Assembly: GCA_902802305.1 (NCBI GenBank) | Contig: CADCLG010000003.1 | Location: forward strand, 1 to 64,000 | From: an uncultured Spirochaetaceae bacterium | GTDB lineage: Bacteria; Spirochaetota; Spirochaetia; Treponematales; Treponemataceae | Direction of reading: 5' to 3' | Length of the DNA: 64,000 nucleotides | Shown: positions 44,431-54,344 of the stretch, one piece after another | Layout of the letters: every line of letters begins with the position of its first letter | How positions within the stretch are numbered: the stretch's first letter is position 1 | Translations under genes and position numbers: made by a program | The notes under the pieces: generated by a model | The model's database searches: none | What the model was told of the DNA's origin: nothing | Seen by the model: only the letters and a program-made list of their open reading frames with translations

Positions 44431-46062
44431 ATGAGAAAACGTAATTTTATTGATTTTTTTCTGCCGTCAGAACAGGCACTTTCTAAACTGACAACAAAGG
44501 AACGTGGACAGATTCCAATTGTTATTTATGGAAATCTGATTTTTATTATTGGCTTTTTTGGCACGACTATTGCAGAGTTATTGCGGGGCACGTATGTGTC
44601 AATGTCATTCTCGATTGTTACCCAGCTGACTTTTCTTGTAGCTGCAATTATTATGAAACGCGATAAAATTGAAGTAGCTATGACAATAGATACTTTGGGA
44701 ATGCTGGTTGCCATAGCTGGCTTTGTCTTTTTTCTTGGAATGGGTAACACTCCGCTTGAGATATACAGGTCGATTTGTTTTATTGTTGTAATGTCAATTT
44801 TCAATCAGTTTTTTTCTATAAGGCGCTATCAACTGCGAATCTTTCTTGTAGCGACCATTGGTGTATGGATTGTTGCTGCCATTCTGGAGTTTAGGGCTCT
44901 TAAAGATGTTGATTATTTTGAAACTATTTTAGCCCTTGTAATCGGTTCTATTGCCTTGGGAACTTCATTATATGGAATGTACCTTTTGTGGAATCAGAAT
45001 CAAAAAGTTATGAATGAGGCGGTACAAGGGCGGGAAGCAGCTGATTCTTCTTTGCTTACTATTCGAAACGTTCTTGAACAGAGTTCTGCCGGACTTGAAA
45101 TTGGAAATCAGCTGAATGAAGAAGTCAGAAATGTAAACAGTAACATAAACAATATAAGTGAACTGTATCAGTATCTTTCAATTGAGTCGGAAAAACTGTC
45201 AAATCAGACTGCTCTTGTTAATTCTTCCAGTATGGATGTTATTGCCCAGGTTTCGCGGATGCAGGAAAATGTAAGCAGCCAGAATAAGTCCCTTGTTAGT
45301 AACCTTAATGCGATTGGGCAGATTGCAGAGGAGCTTTCAAATATCACTGCAATTGCCGAATCAAAAAAGCTTGCAATGAATGAGCTGATAAATAGTTTTG
45401 ACCTTCAGCTTACACAAATTAAGGAACTTGTAAACGATGTAAATCTTGTACAGGAATCATCAAATGCTATAAGAAACTTTGTTGATACTGTTAATAAAAT
45501 TGCAACTCAAACCGGACTTTTGGCTATGAATGCTTCTATCGAGGCTGCTCATGCTGGAGTTCTTGGAAAAGGCTTTTCTGTAATTGCACATGAAATAAGA
45601 AATCTTTCGGAGCAGACCGCCTCTAATGCAGCTCGTATTACCGAACAGTTAAATGCAAATGCTGAACTGGTTGAAGGGGTAACTATTTCTGCTAGTAAAT
45701 GTGAAAGCAATACAAGTAAGGGAAATATGGAACTTCATTCTACAGTAAAAGCTATAGAAGAGATTATTGCCAGCGTAAGTGAAATTAATACTGGTACAAG
45801 TGGAATAATGTTTTCATTAAAGGCTCTTGAGGGTGAAGCTGTTGAAACCGATTCGCTTGTAAAAAAATCTGTTGAGCAGATAAAGAATCAGAATATTACT
45901 ATAGAAAATATTTCTACTTTTGCTGATACACTGAATAAGCGTGTTGATTCTCTGGAAGATGTCCTTGCTAAAATAAAGAGTTCTATGGACAACGTAAATG
46001 ATGTTGCCCAGAAAAATGCACGGACAAGTGCAGATATAACCAACACACTTAAAGGAATCTAA
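44431..46062 (+). CDS. Methyl-accepting chemotaxis protein
   Basis: 543 residues. Six predicted transmembrane helices fill residues 25-190 with no large periplasmic domain, so the sensing region is membrane-embedded. The cytoplasmic part is a long coiled coil with the signalling hairpin LLAMNASIEAAHAGVLGKGFSVIAHEIRNLSEQ, in which the usual EAARAGE...VVADEVR residues are partly altered. A HAMP domain is not obvious. Alone on this strand; no che gene nearby. Confidence 0.9.
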   Translation: MRKRNFIDFFLPSEQALSKLTTKERGQIPIVIYGNLIFIIGFFGTTIAELLRGTYVSMSFSIVTQLTFLVAAIIMKRDKIEVAMTIDTLGMLVAIAGFVFFLGMGNTPLEIYRSICFIVVMSIFNQFFSIRRYQLRIFLVATIGVWIVAAILEFRALKDVDYFETILALVIGSIALGTSLYGMYLLWNQNQKVMNEAVQGREAADSSLLTIRNVLEQSSAGLEIGNQLNEEVRNVNSNINNISELYQYLSIESEKLSNQTALVNSSSMDVIAQVSRMQENVSSQNKSLVSNLNAIGQIAEELSNITAIAESKKLAMNELINSFDLQLTQIKELVNDVNLVQESSNAIRNFVDTVNKIATQTGLLAMNASIEAAHAGVLGKGFSVIAHEIRNLSEQTASNAARITEQLNANAELVEGVTISASKCESNTSKGNMELHSTVKAIEEIIASVSEINTGTSGIMFSLKALEGEAVETDSLVKKSVEQIKNQNITIENISTFADTLNKRVDSLEDVLAKIKSSMDNVNDVAQKNARTSADITNTLKGI

Positions 46063-46092
46063 GCTAAAGATTTAGTAAAGATAATTTTAGAA

Positions 46093-46881
46093 CTATTTTC
46101 CTAATTCAATTGAACGGTCGCAGGCAGCGGTTACGGCTTGGATTACGGCATTGCGGAAATTATTTTTTTCGAGGGCAGCGACGCCTTCGATTGTTGTTCC
46201 AGCTGGAGAGCAGACCATATCTTTAAGAACTGCCGGGTGTTTTCCACTTTCCAAAACCATTCCAGCTGAACCGTAAACTGTCTGGGCTGCGTAAGTGTAG
46301 GCCTGTGAACGTGGCATTCCACAGCGGACTGCGGCATCGGCAAGGGCTTCTATAAACATAAAAACAAAAGCTGGCCCTGAACCGCTTACTGCTGTTACGC
46401 AATCCATAAGTTTTTCTGGTACAACTTCTACTTTTCCGGCGGTTGAGAGAATCTCTATTGCGGTTTGTGCTTCTTCTGAGCTGATGTTTGAACCATAAGT
46501 TATAGCGGTCATTGCCTGTCCAATCTGAGCGCAAACGTTAGGCATCATGCGGATAAACCGTGCATTCGGCGCCCAATTCTGGAGTTTTTCTATTTTAATA
46601 CCAGCGGCCATAGAAATGATTACGGCTTTTGATGGAATCTCTTTTGCGATTTCGGCAAATACATCCCCTAAAAATTGAGGTTTTACAGCAAGAAAAATAT
46701 AGTCACAGTCGAGAACGTCTTTGTTAGAAGCAACAAAGCCTGCACCTGTTTCTGCGGCAAAGGCTTTTCCCATTTGTGTGTTTTTGTCTGTTACTTTGAT
46801 TTGTTTTACATCATATTTTTTGCAAACGGCACGCATGATTGCTCCGCCCATGGCACCTGTTCCGATACATCCGATTTTCAT
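46093..46881 (-). CDS. proC: Pyrroline-5-carboxylate reductase
   Basis: 262 residues. Last step of proline synthesis, reducing pyrroline-5-carboxylate with NAD(P)H. IGCIGTGAMGGAIMRA is the dinucleotide-binding loop; FLAVKPQFLGDV, ISMAAGIKIEKL, RMMPNVCAQIGQAM, TAVSGSGPAFVFMFIEALADAAVRCGMPR and CSPAGTTIEGVAAL are the family blocks. Typical length. Convergent with the chemotaxis receptor, 30 bases apart. Confidence 0.95.
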   Translation of the reverse strand: MKIGCIGTGAMGGAIMRAVCKKYDVKQIKVTDKNTQMGKAFAAETGAGFVASNKDVLDCDYIFLAVKPQFLGDVFAEIAKEIPSKAVIISMAAGIKIEKLQNWAPNARFIRMMPNVCAQIGQAMTAITYGSNISSEEAQTAIEILSTAGKVEVVPEKLMDCVTAVSGSGPAFVFMFIEALADAAVRCGMPRSQAYTYAAQTVYGSAGMVLESGKHPAVLKDMVCSPAGTTIEGVAALEKNNFRNAVIQAVTAACDRSIELGK

Positions 46882-46982
46882 ATTGGCCTCACTATATGTT
46901 TTTGATAAATATATATTATTATTTGTTGTGTGTCGAGAAAGAAGTTAAATTGAGAAAAAATTGATACATACATCTTGAAAAA

Positions 46983-47128
46983 ATGCTCCCACAAAGAACC
47001 GTGTTTTGTTCCGCCGAGAACGCGATAAGGAAGTTTATAAACTGTCTAAGCCTGCTTTCAGCAGCCTTAGACTTCTCGCGTTCAATGCTACACAAAACAC
47101 GAACCTTTGTTCCGCATTTTTTCAAATC
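46983..47128. repeat. Nested inverted-repeat element
   Basis: About 145 bases fold in nested order: outer arms CGTGTTTTGT/ACAAAACACG, middle arms GAACGCGA/TCGCGTTC, and an inner hairpin from TCTAAG and CTGCT to AGCAG and CTTAGA. It is far richer in GC than its surroundings and lies in the 562-base gap between proC and the GH5 gene. It could be a miniature mobile element, a REP-like repeat or a structured RNA. No open frame supports a protein. Confidence 0.55.
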
Positions 47129-47275
47129 CCTACATACGTATTTTTATCTTTTTTACTTCTTTATCATAACAAATAATATATATTTATCAAAAACCAAAAA
47201 TTTTTGTAAAAAGCCAAATATTTTGAAAAATTGGGATTTGGGCTTGTGTTATAGTAGGGGCGAAAAAAATGTTTG

Positions 47276-47418
47276 ATGGGATGTAATGCGTGAGCGCTGG
47301 GAGCACCTGCGTAAGCAGTCCACTGGACTGAGCGAGCTGACGGAAGGAAGTGAGCGAGGGAAGCGGATGAGCGGCAGCGAAGTGCGGACATAGCGACCTG
47401 CTTTAGCAGGCACGCCCT
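47276..47418. repeat. GC-rich intergenic repeat
   Basis: A stretch with GAGCGAG-type short repeats (GACTGAGCGAGCTGACGG, AAGTGAGCGAGGGAAGCGG) and palindromes GTCC-ACT-GGAC and CCTGC-TTTA-GCAGG. Its reverse complement resembles 59088-59150 (CGCTATxxCC..ACTTCGC..CTCATCC), so both may belong to one repeat family. It immediately precedes the GH5 gene leader. Confidence 0.5.
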
Positions 47419-47443
47419 TAAAAAAAATTATAGAGGTATTTTT

Positions 47444-48478
47444 ATGAAAAAATTTGATGGTTATGTTAAAGGCGTGGATTTTGGGGGATGGCTTTCTCAG
47501 TGTTCGGAATATACGGTTGAGCATTACGATGAATTTATAAAGGAGAGTGATTTTGAGGTTGTTGCCAGCTGGGGATGTGACCATGTTCGTTTGCCAGTTG
47601 ATTATCAGGTTTTTCAGAATGACGACGGAACTTTTATTGAAGGCAGATTTAAGTATCTAGAAAAGGCGATTTTATGGGCCATTAACAACAATCTTAATTT
47701 GATTTTGGATTTGCATAAGACTATTGGTTATTCTTTTGATGTTGATGAATCTAAGATTTCCTTTTTTGATGACGAAAAGCTTCAGAATCATTTTTATGCT
47801 TTGTGGGAAGAGTTTGCCCGTCGTTTTGCTAAAAATGAAGATATGTTGAGTTTTGAACTTTTGAATGAGGTAACGTCGCCTTCTTATAGTGCTGCCTGGA
47901 ATAGGATTGCGGGTGAAGCAATTAGAAGAATAAGGGCGATTTCTCCGACGGTAAAGATTCTTGTGGGCGGTTACTGGAATAATTCGATTGATGCCCTCAA
48001 GGATTTGGATAAGCCGGCTGATGAAAATATTGTTTATAATTTCCACTGTTATGATCCTCTGCTTTTTACTCATCAGGGAGCAAGGTGGTTGCATGGTATG
48101 CCAGAGGGCTTTAGAATTGGGTATCCTTGTTCAATTGCAAAGCTGAATGAAGAGGCTGTAAAAAATGGTATGTCTGATTTTGTTTTCCGTGGTGATACTT
48201 TTACTCCAGACCGAAAGACTGACAAGCAGTTTTTTATTGACCGATTTAAGGAAGGTATTAAGATTTGTGAGGAGCGCAATGTTGCCCTTTACTGTGGCGA
48301 ATATGGTGTAATCAACAAGGCGAATACGGAAGATACTTTACAGTGGTTCAAAGATATTAACGCAGCTTTCAAGGAATGTGGAATCGGTCGCGCCTGCTGG
48401 ACTTATAAAAGCCACAGCTTTGGTTTGACCGACGAGCACATGAAAGGGGTTGTGAATGAGGTGGTGAAGCTGCTGTAG
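47444..48478 (+). CDS. GH5 glycoside hydrolase (cellulase-like)
   Basis: 344 residues, GAGGT ribosome site. (beta/alpha)8 barrel of clan GH-A: GVDFGGWLSQ, WGCDHVRLPVDY, LILDLHK, FELLNEVTSP with the acid/base glutamate, YNFHCYDPLLFTHQGARW and LYCGEYGVI with the nucleophile glutamate. There is no signal peptide, so it probably acts on imported oligosaccharides such as cellodextrins or mannooligosaccharides. It stands alone between the GC-rich repeat and the convergent AAA+ gene. Confidence 0.85.
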   Translation: MKKFDGYVKGVDFGGWLSQCSEYTVEHYDEFIKESDFEVVASWGCDHVRLPVDYQVFQNDDGTFIEGRFKYLEKAILWAINNNLNLILDLHKTIGYSFDVDESKISFFDDEKLQNHFYALWEEFARRFAKNEDMLSFELLNEVTSPSYSAAWNRIAGEAIRRIRAISPTVKILVGGYWNNSIDALKDLDKPADENIVYNFHCYDPLLFTHQGARWLHGMPEGFRIGYPCSIAKLNEEAVKNGMSDFVFRGDTFTPDRKTDKQFFIDRFKEGIKICEERNVALYCGEYGVINKANTEDTLQWFKDINAAFKECGIGRACWTYKSHSFGLTDEHMKGVVNEVVKLL

Positions 48479-48495
48479 GAGGTGCGGTTTTTTTA

Positions 48496-50166
48496 TTAAC
48501 AAAATCCGATTCTTCTTTCTGTATTATTAATCTTTTCGGATTTACAGAGGGCATTTAATTCTTCAAAGTCGGGTTTGTTGCCTGTAAGAACTTCGTCCAT
48601 TGTGATTTTGCGTACAATGTTATCAATTTGTCCGCCGCTTAGCTCGTAGGCTTGTGCGATTTTTGAAATTGTTTCATCATTCAGCCAATCCAATTTTGAT
48701 TTCCAGATTTTTTCTTTTGCTTCGATAGTTGGATTTTCGAACTTAATTTTGAACAGAAAGCGGCGTTCAAATGCAGTATCAAGATTTTCTGAAAGGTTTG
48801 TCGTACAAATCATAATTCCTTCAAGTGTTTCCATTTCTTCAAGGATGATGTTTTGAATTGTGTTTTCTGTTTGAGTTGTATTTCCGGCAATTGCATCCCT
48901 GCGTTTTGAAAGAATACCATCAGCCTCATTAAAAAGTAGAATAGGCATCTTTCCATTTTTTTCTGATTTTGCAGCTTTACATAACTGCCTGTAATCTGTA
49001 AAAATCTTTTTTATATTTTTTTCACTTTCACCAAACCAGCAGGATTTTGCACTGCTTATATCAACATGAAGAATCTGCCTTCCCGTCTCTTTTGCAATTT
49101 GATAAACCGTTTCTGTTTTTCCAGTTCCCGGTGCCCCGTACAGCAATACAGCAATTCCTTTTGGAAGACCTTTTTCAGAAAGGCGCTCTTGAATTGAACA
49201 GAGATTTTCTTCCTGTAAAGATGTTCTTAATCGATGTATCTCCGTTTCATTTTCTGCACTGTAAAACAATGATTTTTGCTTTATAGCTTCTGGATTAATA
49301 AGGTTTGTGCCTTTTGTAGATTTCATAAACAATTTAGCTTTTTCACCAAGCAGCATTTCTTTGGCTTTAGGAGTGAGTTCTATCACGGAATCATTGATAT
49401 TTCCTTTGTTTATAAAATCAATCAAACCATTTGTAAACAGAGCATTTTCTTCATTTAAAAAGGATTCTGCAGCAATAAATCTATATTCTTCTGAATCATA
49501 GATATACGATAATGTTGAACATAGATTTGTTTCGTTTCCATTTAGCAAATCAGAGCATGTATCATAAAAAAATAAACGATCATACGAATCTGGGATTACT
49601 TGACATACTTTCGAAAAGAAATCTGAGTTTCTATATTTTTTTTCTATACGTGTTATCCACCTGATTTTTAATATTTCCCTTTCATTACTTTCAATCATTT
49701 CACCAATTCTTTTTATCAAACTGGTTAATCCATCTTCTTTTTCTTTTTTGGGGGAGAGTGTGATTTTTTTGTTGTGAAGAATACAATGCAACAACTCTGT
49801 GGAGAGTTCAAATTCGTTTTTCAACCCGACTTCTTTTTCGTCCAAACCTTTTGTATTTGAAATGTAACCTTTATCGAGTAAGACTTTGATATCATCTTTA
49901 TAAACAATAACACTCATAATATTAGTATCAAAAAAAGATGAAAGATCATTAAAATTACATGTACAGCCGTGTTCAAAATAATAAGAAATGATTCCACACA
50001 TCATCCAGGTTCCGTTGCTTGTTGTTTCAAAATAGTTATTAAGCTGTTCCTCTGCTTTTAAAAATTCCTGTGTCTGTTTTATTTTCAGATTTGACCCTGC
50101 CAGCTTTTTTGCAATTACAGAAATTGAATCCAAAACCTTAAAATCTACTGTGTCGTTCTTTGTCAT
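48496..50166 (-). CDS. AAA+ ATPase of unknown role
   Basis: 556 residues. The C-terminal third is an AAA+ module: VLLYGAPGTGKT (Walker A, residues 340-351), ILLFNEADGILSKR (Walker B at about 405-415, with N in place of D before E), ICTTNLSENLD (sensor 1) and FERRFLFKIKF (arginine finger). The 300 residues before it are mostly helical and not recognised. AGGAGGAAATATATG supplies the ribosome site. A TATC-N7-GATA inverted repeat at 50213-50227 is 47 bases upstream, so it belongs to the WYL-linked set. Probably a remodelling ATPase; a defence role is by association. Confidence 0.8.
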   Translation of the reverse strand: MTKNDTVDFKVLDSISVIAKKLAGSNLKIKQTQEFLKAEEQLNNYFETTSNGTWMMCGIISYYFEHGCTCNFNDLSSFFDTNIMSVIVYKDDIKVLLDKGYISNTKGLDEKEVGLKNEFELSTELLHCILHNKKITLSPKKEKEDGLTSLIKRIGEMIESNEREILKIRWITRIEKKYRNSDFFSKVCQVIPDSYDRLFFYDTCSDLLNGNETNLCSTLSYIYDSEEYRFIAAESFLNEENALFTNGLIDFINKGNINDSVIELTPKAKEMLLGEKAKLFMKSTKGTNLINPEAIKQKSLFYSAENETEIHRLRTSLQEENLCSIQERLSEKGLPKGIAVLLYGAPGTGKTETVYQIAKETGRQILHVDISSAKSCWFGESEKNIKKIFTDYRQLCKAAKSEKNGKMPILLFNEADGILSKRRDAIAGNTTQTENTIQNIILEEMETLEGIMICTTNLSENLDTAFERRFLFKIKFENPTIEAKEKIWKSKLDWLNDETISKIAQAYELSGGQIDNIVRKITMDEVLTGNKPDFEELNALCKSEKINNTERRIGFC

Positions 50167-50212
50167 ATATTTCCTCCTAAAAGAATGTTGGTAATATAAT
50201 ACAAGGGTGCAC

Positions 50213-50227
50213 TATCAAAGCGCGATA
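50213..50227. promoter_or_regulatory. WYL-type operator, site 1 (AAA+ gene)
   Basis: TATC-AAAGCGC-GATA, followed by ATGGAAAAAAG. It lies between the metallophosphoesterase stop and the AAA+ start. Confidence 0.6.
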
Positions 50228-50250
50228 ATGGAAAAAAGAATTTTTTTTTC

Positions 50251-51018
50251 TCATTGAATTATTATCCCTTCATGATAAAGTGGGATATATTTAGATTTAT
50301 CGTAATGTTCATATCCCCAGTCGCTATGCCAGTGACCGAAGAACCATTTCTTGTATGAGATTATTGAGTCGATTTTGTCATTAAAAACTACATTGGAATC
50401 GCGATGGAGCTGTTTCAGATTTTCTTCATTGCAGAAGAAATCGTCCGTAAGTGCGATGCCTGCTAACGGACCTGTATGTGAAAGGACGTAATCAAACTTG
50501 GCTTCGATTTTTTTGATCTTGTCAAAACAGGCATTCTTCTCTTTTTCATTCCATTCTTCCTGTTCCCACCAGGATTCATGAGGTTTACGCCAGACTTTAT
50601 CATCACTCATCGCGCCACCAAGAACAAGAAACCGTTTATCTTCAATTAAGTAGATTTCGCCCCGTTTGAGATAGAACACATTGTCACTGATTTTAAGTAC
50701 TTTAACCCCGAACATTTCAACTTCCGGCAGTTTTTCGATAATGTCGTAATTATCATGATTCCCCAGCACAGCCAAAATCTTGAACGGCTTTTGGTTATAC
50801 CATTTGAGAAGATACCGGTCAGTATTGTCTGTTGGATGGATTCCATCCTCATCAATTGCACATTCGGAACTCCAGGGAAGTCCAAAGTCACCAAGGACAA
50901 TGGCAATTGTGATTGCATTAAAATCAGCATTCTGTTCCATACAACAGAGCTTCATATTCTTTGATGAGAGATTCGACATGTCTTCCATGCGGTGGGTATC
51001 GCCGGTAATGTATATCAT
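50251..51018 (-). CDS. Calcineurin-like metallophosphoesterase
   Basis: 255 residues; AAGGAGACTC ribosome site. Metal motifs: ITGDTHRM, IVLGDFGLPW, VLGNHDNYD, LSHTGPLAG and FGHWHSD. Closest to small cytoplasmic phosphoesterases that act on nucleotides or phosphoproteins. Its C-terminus reads KYIPLYHEGIIIQ; a relic of the same end is found at 54345-54415. Operator site 6 lies 120 bases upstream. It is directly upstream of the AAA+ gene, with site 1 in between. Confidence 0.85.
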   Translation of the reverse strand: MIYITGDTHRMEDMSNLSSKNMKLCCMEQNADFNAITIAIVLGDFGLPWSSECAIDEDGIHPTDNTDRYLLKWYNQKPFKILAVLGNHDNYDIIEKLPEVEMFGVKVLKISDNVFYLKRGEIYLIEDKRFLVLGGAMSDDKVWRKPHESWWEQEEWNEKEKNACFDKIKKIEAKFDYVLSHTGPLAGIALTDDFFCNEENLKQLHRDSNVVFNDKIDSIISYKKWFFGHWHSDWGYEHYDKSKYIPLYHEGIIIQ

Positions 51019-51420
51019 TTTGGAGTCTCCTTAAATAACAATTATTGTCAATCTTTATTGTGGTTTGGAATTACTTTGTTTCTCCTGCATAAAATTTGCA
51101 TCTGTGTATTTTCAAATACAAATATATCGACGGAGACTATCATTTCACGATATTGGAAAAAAGATAAAAAGATTAATTTCAAACGTGGTTGTGGAAAATA
51201 AAATCTTTTAATTTCTATTACTTGGGTTTTGTCTGATAACGAAACACGAAATGAGCTTATTGATACGATTCTTTTTCAAGGTAATGAAGATATAATTATT
51301 AAACGTCGTTTGGAAAGAAATGGAAACGAAAGCTTCTTCTTGAATAATATTCAATTATCAGATTTTGAATATTTTTCAAAAGCGATAGTAGCATGTGTAA
51401 ACTGAAACTATCCTTCTTCC
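51019..51420. other. Intergenic with operator site 6 and a gene relic
   Basis: TATC-ATTTCAC-GATA at 51139-51153 followed by TTGGAAAAAAG matches the WYL-linked operator and, like site 1, its flank. On the plus strand bases 51184-51405 are open without a start codon and read SITWVLSDNETRNELI...RLERNGNESFFLNNIQLSDF, ending at TGA; I take this to be the 3' end of a lost gene. Confidence 0.5.
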
Positions 51421-52755
51421 TTAAAAGTCTACATCAGCAAGATATCTTTTTAATAAAAAGGCACAGAAATATGGGAATGTATGAATATTGTTTTCGAAGC
51501 CTATATTTCCATGAATAAGTTTGATGCCAGTCGTGATATCAGGATAAGAATCGCTTTTGATAAGAGTTGAGAGTGATTTAGCTTTTCCATTCGTAGATTT
51601 TACTTCCACAGGAACAAGAGATTTTTTTGTACGTACGAAGAAATCCTGTTCCAGCGTTGAATTTTCTTTTTTATAATAGAACAATTCATATCCCTGTTTA
51701 CAAAGAGCTTCTGCAATTACATTTTCGTACAAAGCTCCCTTGTAAACATTCATGTTCTTGTTTGCACGTAAATCATCCTGAGATTCTTCGTCAAGATTTG
51801 CAACTAAGAGTCCTGTATCGCGGAAATACAATTTGTATTTATCATCTTCATAATTACCTTTTAATGGTAAATCAGGAGTATGAAGACAATAGCAAATATT
51901 AATCATGCCGGCATCATTCAGCCATTCTATGCATCCCCAATAATCCTTAAATTTTGCTCCGTTTGCAACTTTTGAAATCTGAAACTTTTTGCTTTCTTTT
52001 GCAAGCTGAACAGGAACATGATTAAATACATTCAAAACACGTGTTTTGTCTATCCCATCTACATATTTCTTAATGTCTTCCTTATAATCTGAAATCAGTT
52101 CCTGCTGCAAGGCAAGGCTTCCTTCAAAAGTCCCTTTTTCAATATAGGTAGAAACGACTTTTGGCATTCCCCCTAGAATACAATAGTCAAGAAAGATTTC
52201 ATCAAAGACTTTCAGTGTAGTCTGATTAAATGCCTCTCCAGATTTCATGTGAGAAAGTAAGTCTTCGATAGTTTCTTCCCCATAACCTTTTGCCCACAAG
52301 AATTCCTCAAAATCCAAGGATTGCATGGAAAATTCTGACTTGTAACCAACACTATTGCTCTGGATTTTTTTATAATTAATTCCGAGCATAGAACCGCTGC
52401 AGATAACATCAAACCTGCCGTCAATGCAAAAGGATTTTAGGCTTGTTGCAATTTCGGGAAAATCCTGAATTTCATCAAAAAGAATGAGTGTTTTTCCAGA
52501 TTCAAATTTTTTAGATGGATCAATTCGAGAAATATTTTTTATTATGGACGAAGCATCAAAGCCATTTTCGCATATAGTTAAAAATTTTGTTTCAAGCGCA
52601 AAATTAATGCTTACGAAGTTTTCGTAAGTTTCTGCAAAATGCTCAATAGATTTAGTCTTACCTATCTGACGAGCCCCCTTTACAATAAGAGGTTTTTTAT
52701 CATCAGAAACTTTCCATGAGAGTAAAAAATCATCAATTTTTCTTTTCAAGTACAT
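51421..52755 (-). CDS. DUF4143-type ATPase
   Basis: 444 residues from the ATG at 52755. N-terminal AAA domain with VKGARQIGKTKSI (Walker A), LILFDEIQDFPEIATSLKSF (Walker B) and ICSGSMLGI; C-terminal DUF4143 with a PD-(D/E)XK-like segment (LYENVIAEAL, ELFYYKKENSTLEQDFFVR, PVEVKSTNGKAKSL). Such proteins are common, often in accessory regions, and may bind or cut DNA, with function mostly unknown. No ribosome site is visible, but TATAAT is six bases before the ATG, which would give a leaderless mRNA. No WYL-type operator seen. Confidence 0.85.
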   Translation of the reverse strand: MYLKRKIDDFLLSWKVSDDKKPLIVKGARQIGKTKSIEHFAETYENFVSINFALETKFLTICENGFDASSIIKNISRIDPSKKFESGKTLILFDEIQDFPEIATSLKSFCIDGRFDVICSGSMLGINYKKIQSNSVGYKSEFSMQSLDFEEFLWAKGYGEETIEDLLSHMKSGEAFNQTTLKVFDEIFLDYCILGGMPKVVSTYIEKGTFEGSLALQQELISDYKEDIKKYVDGIDKTRVLNVFNHVPVQLAKESKKFQISKVANGAKFKDYWGCIEWLNDAGMINICYCLHTPDLPLKGNYEDDKYKLYFRDTGLLVANLDEESQDDLRANKNMNVYKGALYENVIAEALCKQGYELFYYKKENSTLEQDFFVRTKKSLVPVEVKSTNGKAKSLSTLIKSDSYPDITTGIKLIHGNIGFENNIHTFPYFCAFLLKRYLADVDF

Positions 52756-52880
52756 AGTTATATTATAGCACATTTTTCCTAAAATATGAGCGAATATTTG
52801 CTAAAAAAATACTATTTTATGAGGGAATAATCAGTGTCTTTTACTATTTCATGCGAAATTTTTTCTCGCAATGCACCAGT

Positions 52881-54248
52881 CTATTCCAATTCTGCCCCAA
52901 CATCATCCAACCACAACTCAATGGCTTTCTTTGTGAACTCTATCATCTGCTCTTCTGATTTTGCATAACGGCAGCCAATAATCCAGGGACGATAAAATGT
53001 AAAAGAATTATGATAATGTGGCTGATTTGTTTTTGAATCAAAAAATCCACTCAAATCAAAATATAATTCAATGCCGTTATAAAATGCTTTTATCGTAACT
53101 TCTCTATCATATTCACATATTTGTGGATTAGATAAGACACTAACTTTTTTTGCAGCCGGAAGAATTATACTTTGATAAATCCAATCATTTTCAAGCGTTT
53201 GTTTTTTCGGCTTTTTATTAGTGATTAAATATCCAACCTTTGATAATTCCCAGGGATTTGAAAAAAGTTCACAATCGGGTCCGAAAACTTTTTCTGACTC
53301 ATCAAAAAAATCTTTATCTGTAAGAATATTTGATTGTGCATCTTTATCCTTCAGCCATTCTAAAATTGCTTCTTTTGTATATCTAATCATTTGAGCTTCA
53401 GAAGTAGCCTCATGACAACCAACAATCCAGCTTTTGTAAAATGTAAAACTATTTTTGTAACTCCATTCGTTTAATTTTGGATTCCAGAACATAGTCAGAT
53501 TCAACCAATATTCCAGATGCTTGTAAGTGAAAACCGCATAGGAAAAATCAGCTTCCTTATCAAGACGCACATCACTGATTCCTTCAATTTCATTTAACGC
53601 TGGAATTACAAAATTTTTTAAAATTCTTAAGTCCGTTTCTGAATCGTGGAAATAATTTTCAATTGTAGACAACATAAATGGATTCGAAAGCAACTCTGCC
53701 TCATCACTAAATATTTTTTCTTTTCCGTCCAGTTCCAATTCAAAATTATCAATTTCATCTTTTGAATACAGCGAAAAATATTCAATGTTTTTCTTTTCCG
53801 CCTCATCCGCTGACTTATAAAGATAATTCATCAAATCATTCCAATATTCAATTTTCGAGTTCTGATGATTTTTTACAGCTTCTTCAAACTCATCAACAGG
53901 ATGCTCATTATTCAACAGATAGCAGATAAAAGTTTTCTTTCCCTCTTTTTCCTTTTCTTCCAGCAACTCAAAATATGATGATGTCTGACTTTCCTGAGCT
54001 TCTGTAGGATTGTGCACTTTATTTTCAATGATAAAAAAATGATTATGATTTTCGATAAGGATATCCATTCTGCCAAAGTCTTCAAATGGTTCTTCTAATT
54101 TTACATTCTCTGGCAAAAATGATGATAAAACTGAAAACTGTTCAATATCGAAAAGCCTGTTTATTGTTTTGTAAAAAAGCCCTTCATTTTCTTTAATAAG
54201 GTTTACAAAGTTTTTTGAAACTCTAACTTCGTCTTTTGTATTTGACAT
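52881..54248 (-). CDS. PD-(D/E)XK nuclease-like protein with tandem C-terminal repeats
   Basis: 455 residues; AAGGAG five bases before the ATG. Residues 60-77 hold the nuclease signature: GRMDILIENHNHFFIIENK gives D62, E75 and K77, as in the PDDEXK_4 group. The C-terminal half consists of two related units of about 115-125 residues (187-300 and 328-452), each with LxSNPxxLS, then NSFTFYxxWIxGCxxAxSExQMIxxTKxAIxxWL. The repeat may bind nucleic acid or a partner. Operator site 2 and a hairpin leader precede the gene. Defence or DNA-repair role inferred from fold and context. Confidence 0.8.
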   Translation of the reverse strand: MSNTKDEVRVSKNFVNLIKENEGLFYKTINRLFDIEQFSVLSSFLPENVKLEEPFEDFGRMDILIENHNHFFIIENKVHNPTEAQESQTSSYFELLEEKEKEGKKTFICYLLNNEHPVDEFEEAVKNHQNSKIEYWNDLMNYLYKSADEAEKKNIEYFSLYSKDEIDNFELELDGKEKIFSDEAELLSNPFMLSTIENYFHDSETDLRILKNFVIPALNEIEGISDVRLDKEADFSYAVFTYKHLEYWLNLTMFWNPKLNEWSYKNSFTFYKSWIVGCHEATSEAQMIRYTKEAILEWLKDKDAQSNILTDKDFFDESEKVFGPDCELFSNPWELSKVGYLITNKKPKKQTLENDWIYQSIILPAAKKVSVLSNPQICEYDREVTIKAFYNGIELYFDLSGFFDSKTNQPHYHNSFTFYRPWIIGCRYAKSEEQMIEFTKKAIELWLDDVGAELE

Positions 54249-54344
54249 AATAACTCCTTCTGCCTGCGGATTGCGTAAACTCGTCTCCGTTGGTATGAGA
54301 TAAGTTTAGCAGAAGGTGCTATCAAAGTGTGATAATGGGAGATA
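54249..54344 (-). promoter_or_regulatory. Operator site 2 and SD-masking leader
   Basis: TATC-AAAGTGT-GATA at 54320-54334. In the transcript, CCTTCTGC (54309-54316 complement) precedes GCAGAAGGAG (54254-54263 complement), which contains the ribosome site; the eight-base match could fold the site shut. The same leader, with seven pairing bases, is upstream of the next nuclease gene at 56168-56229. Confidence 0.55.

Noticed and set aside
48496-50166. BREX, CBASS or Thoeris component
   Set aside because: The AAA+ protein lacks companions diagnostic of these systems (PglZ, CD-NTase, TIR/SIR2), so no named system is assigned.
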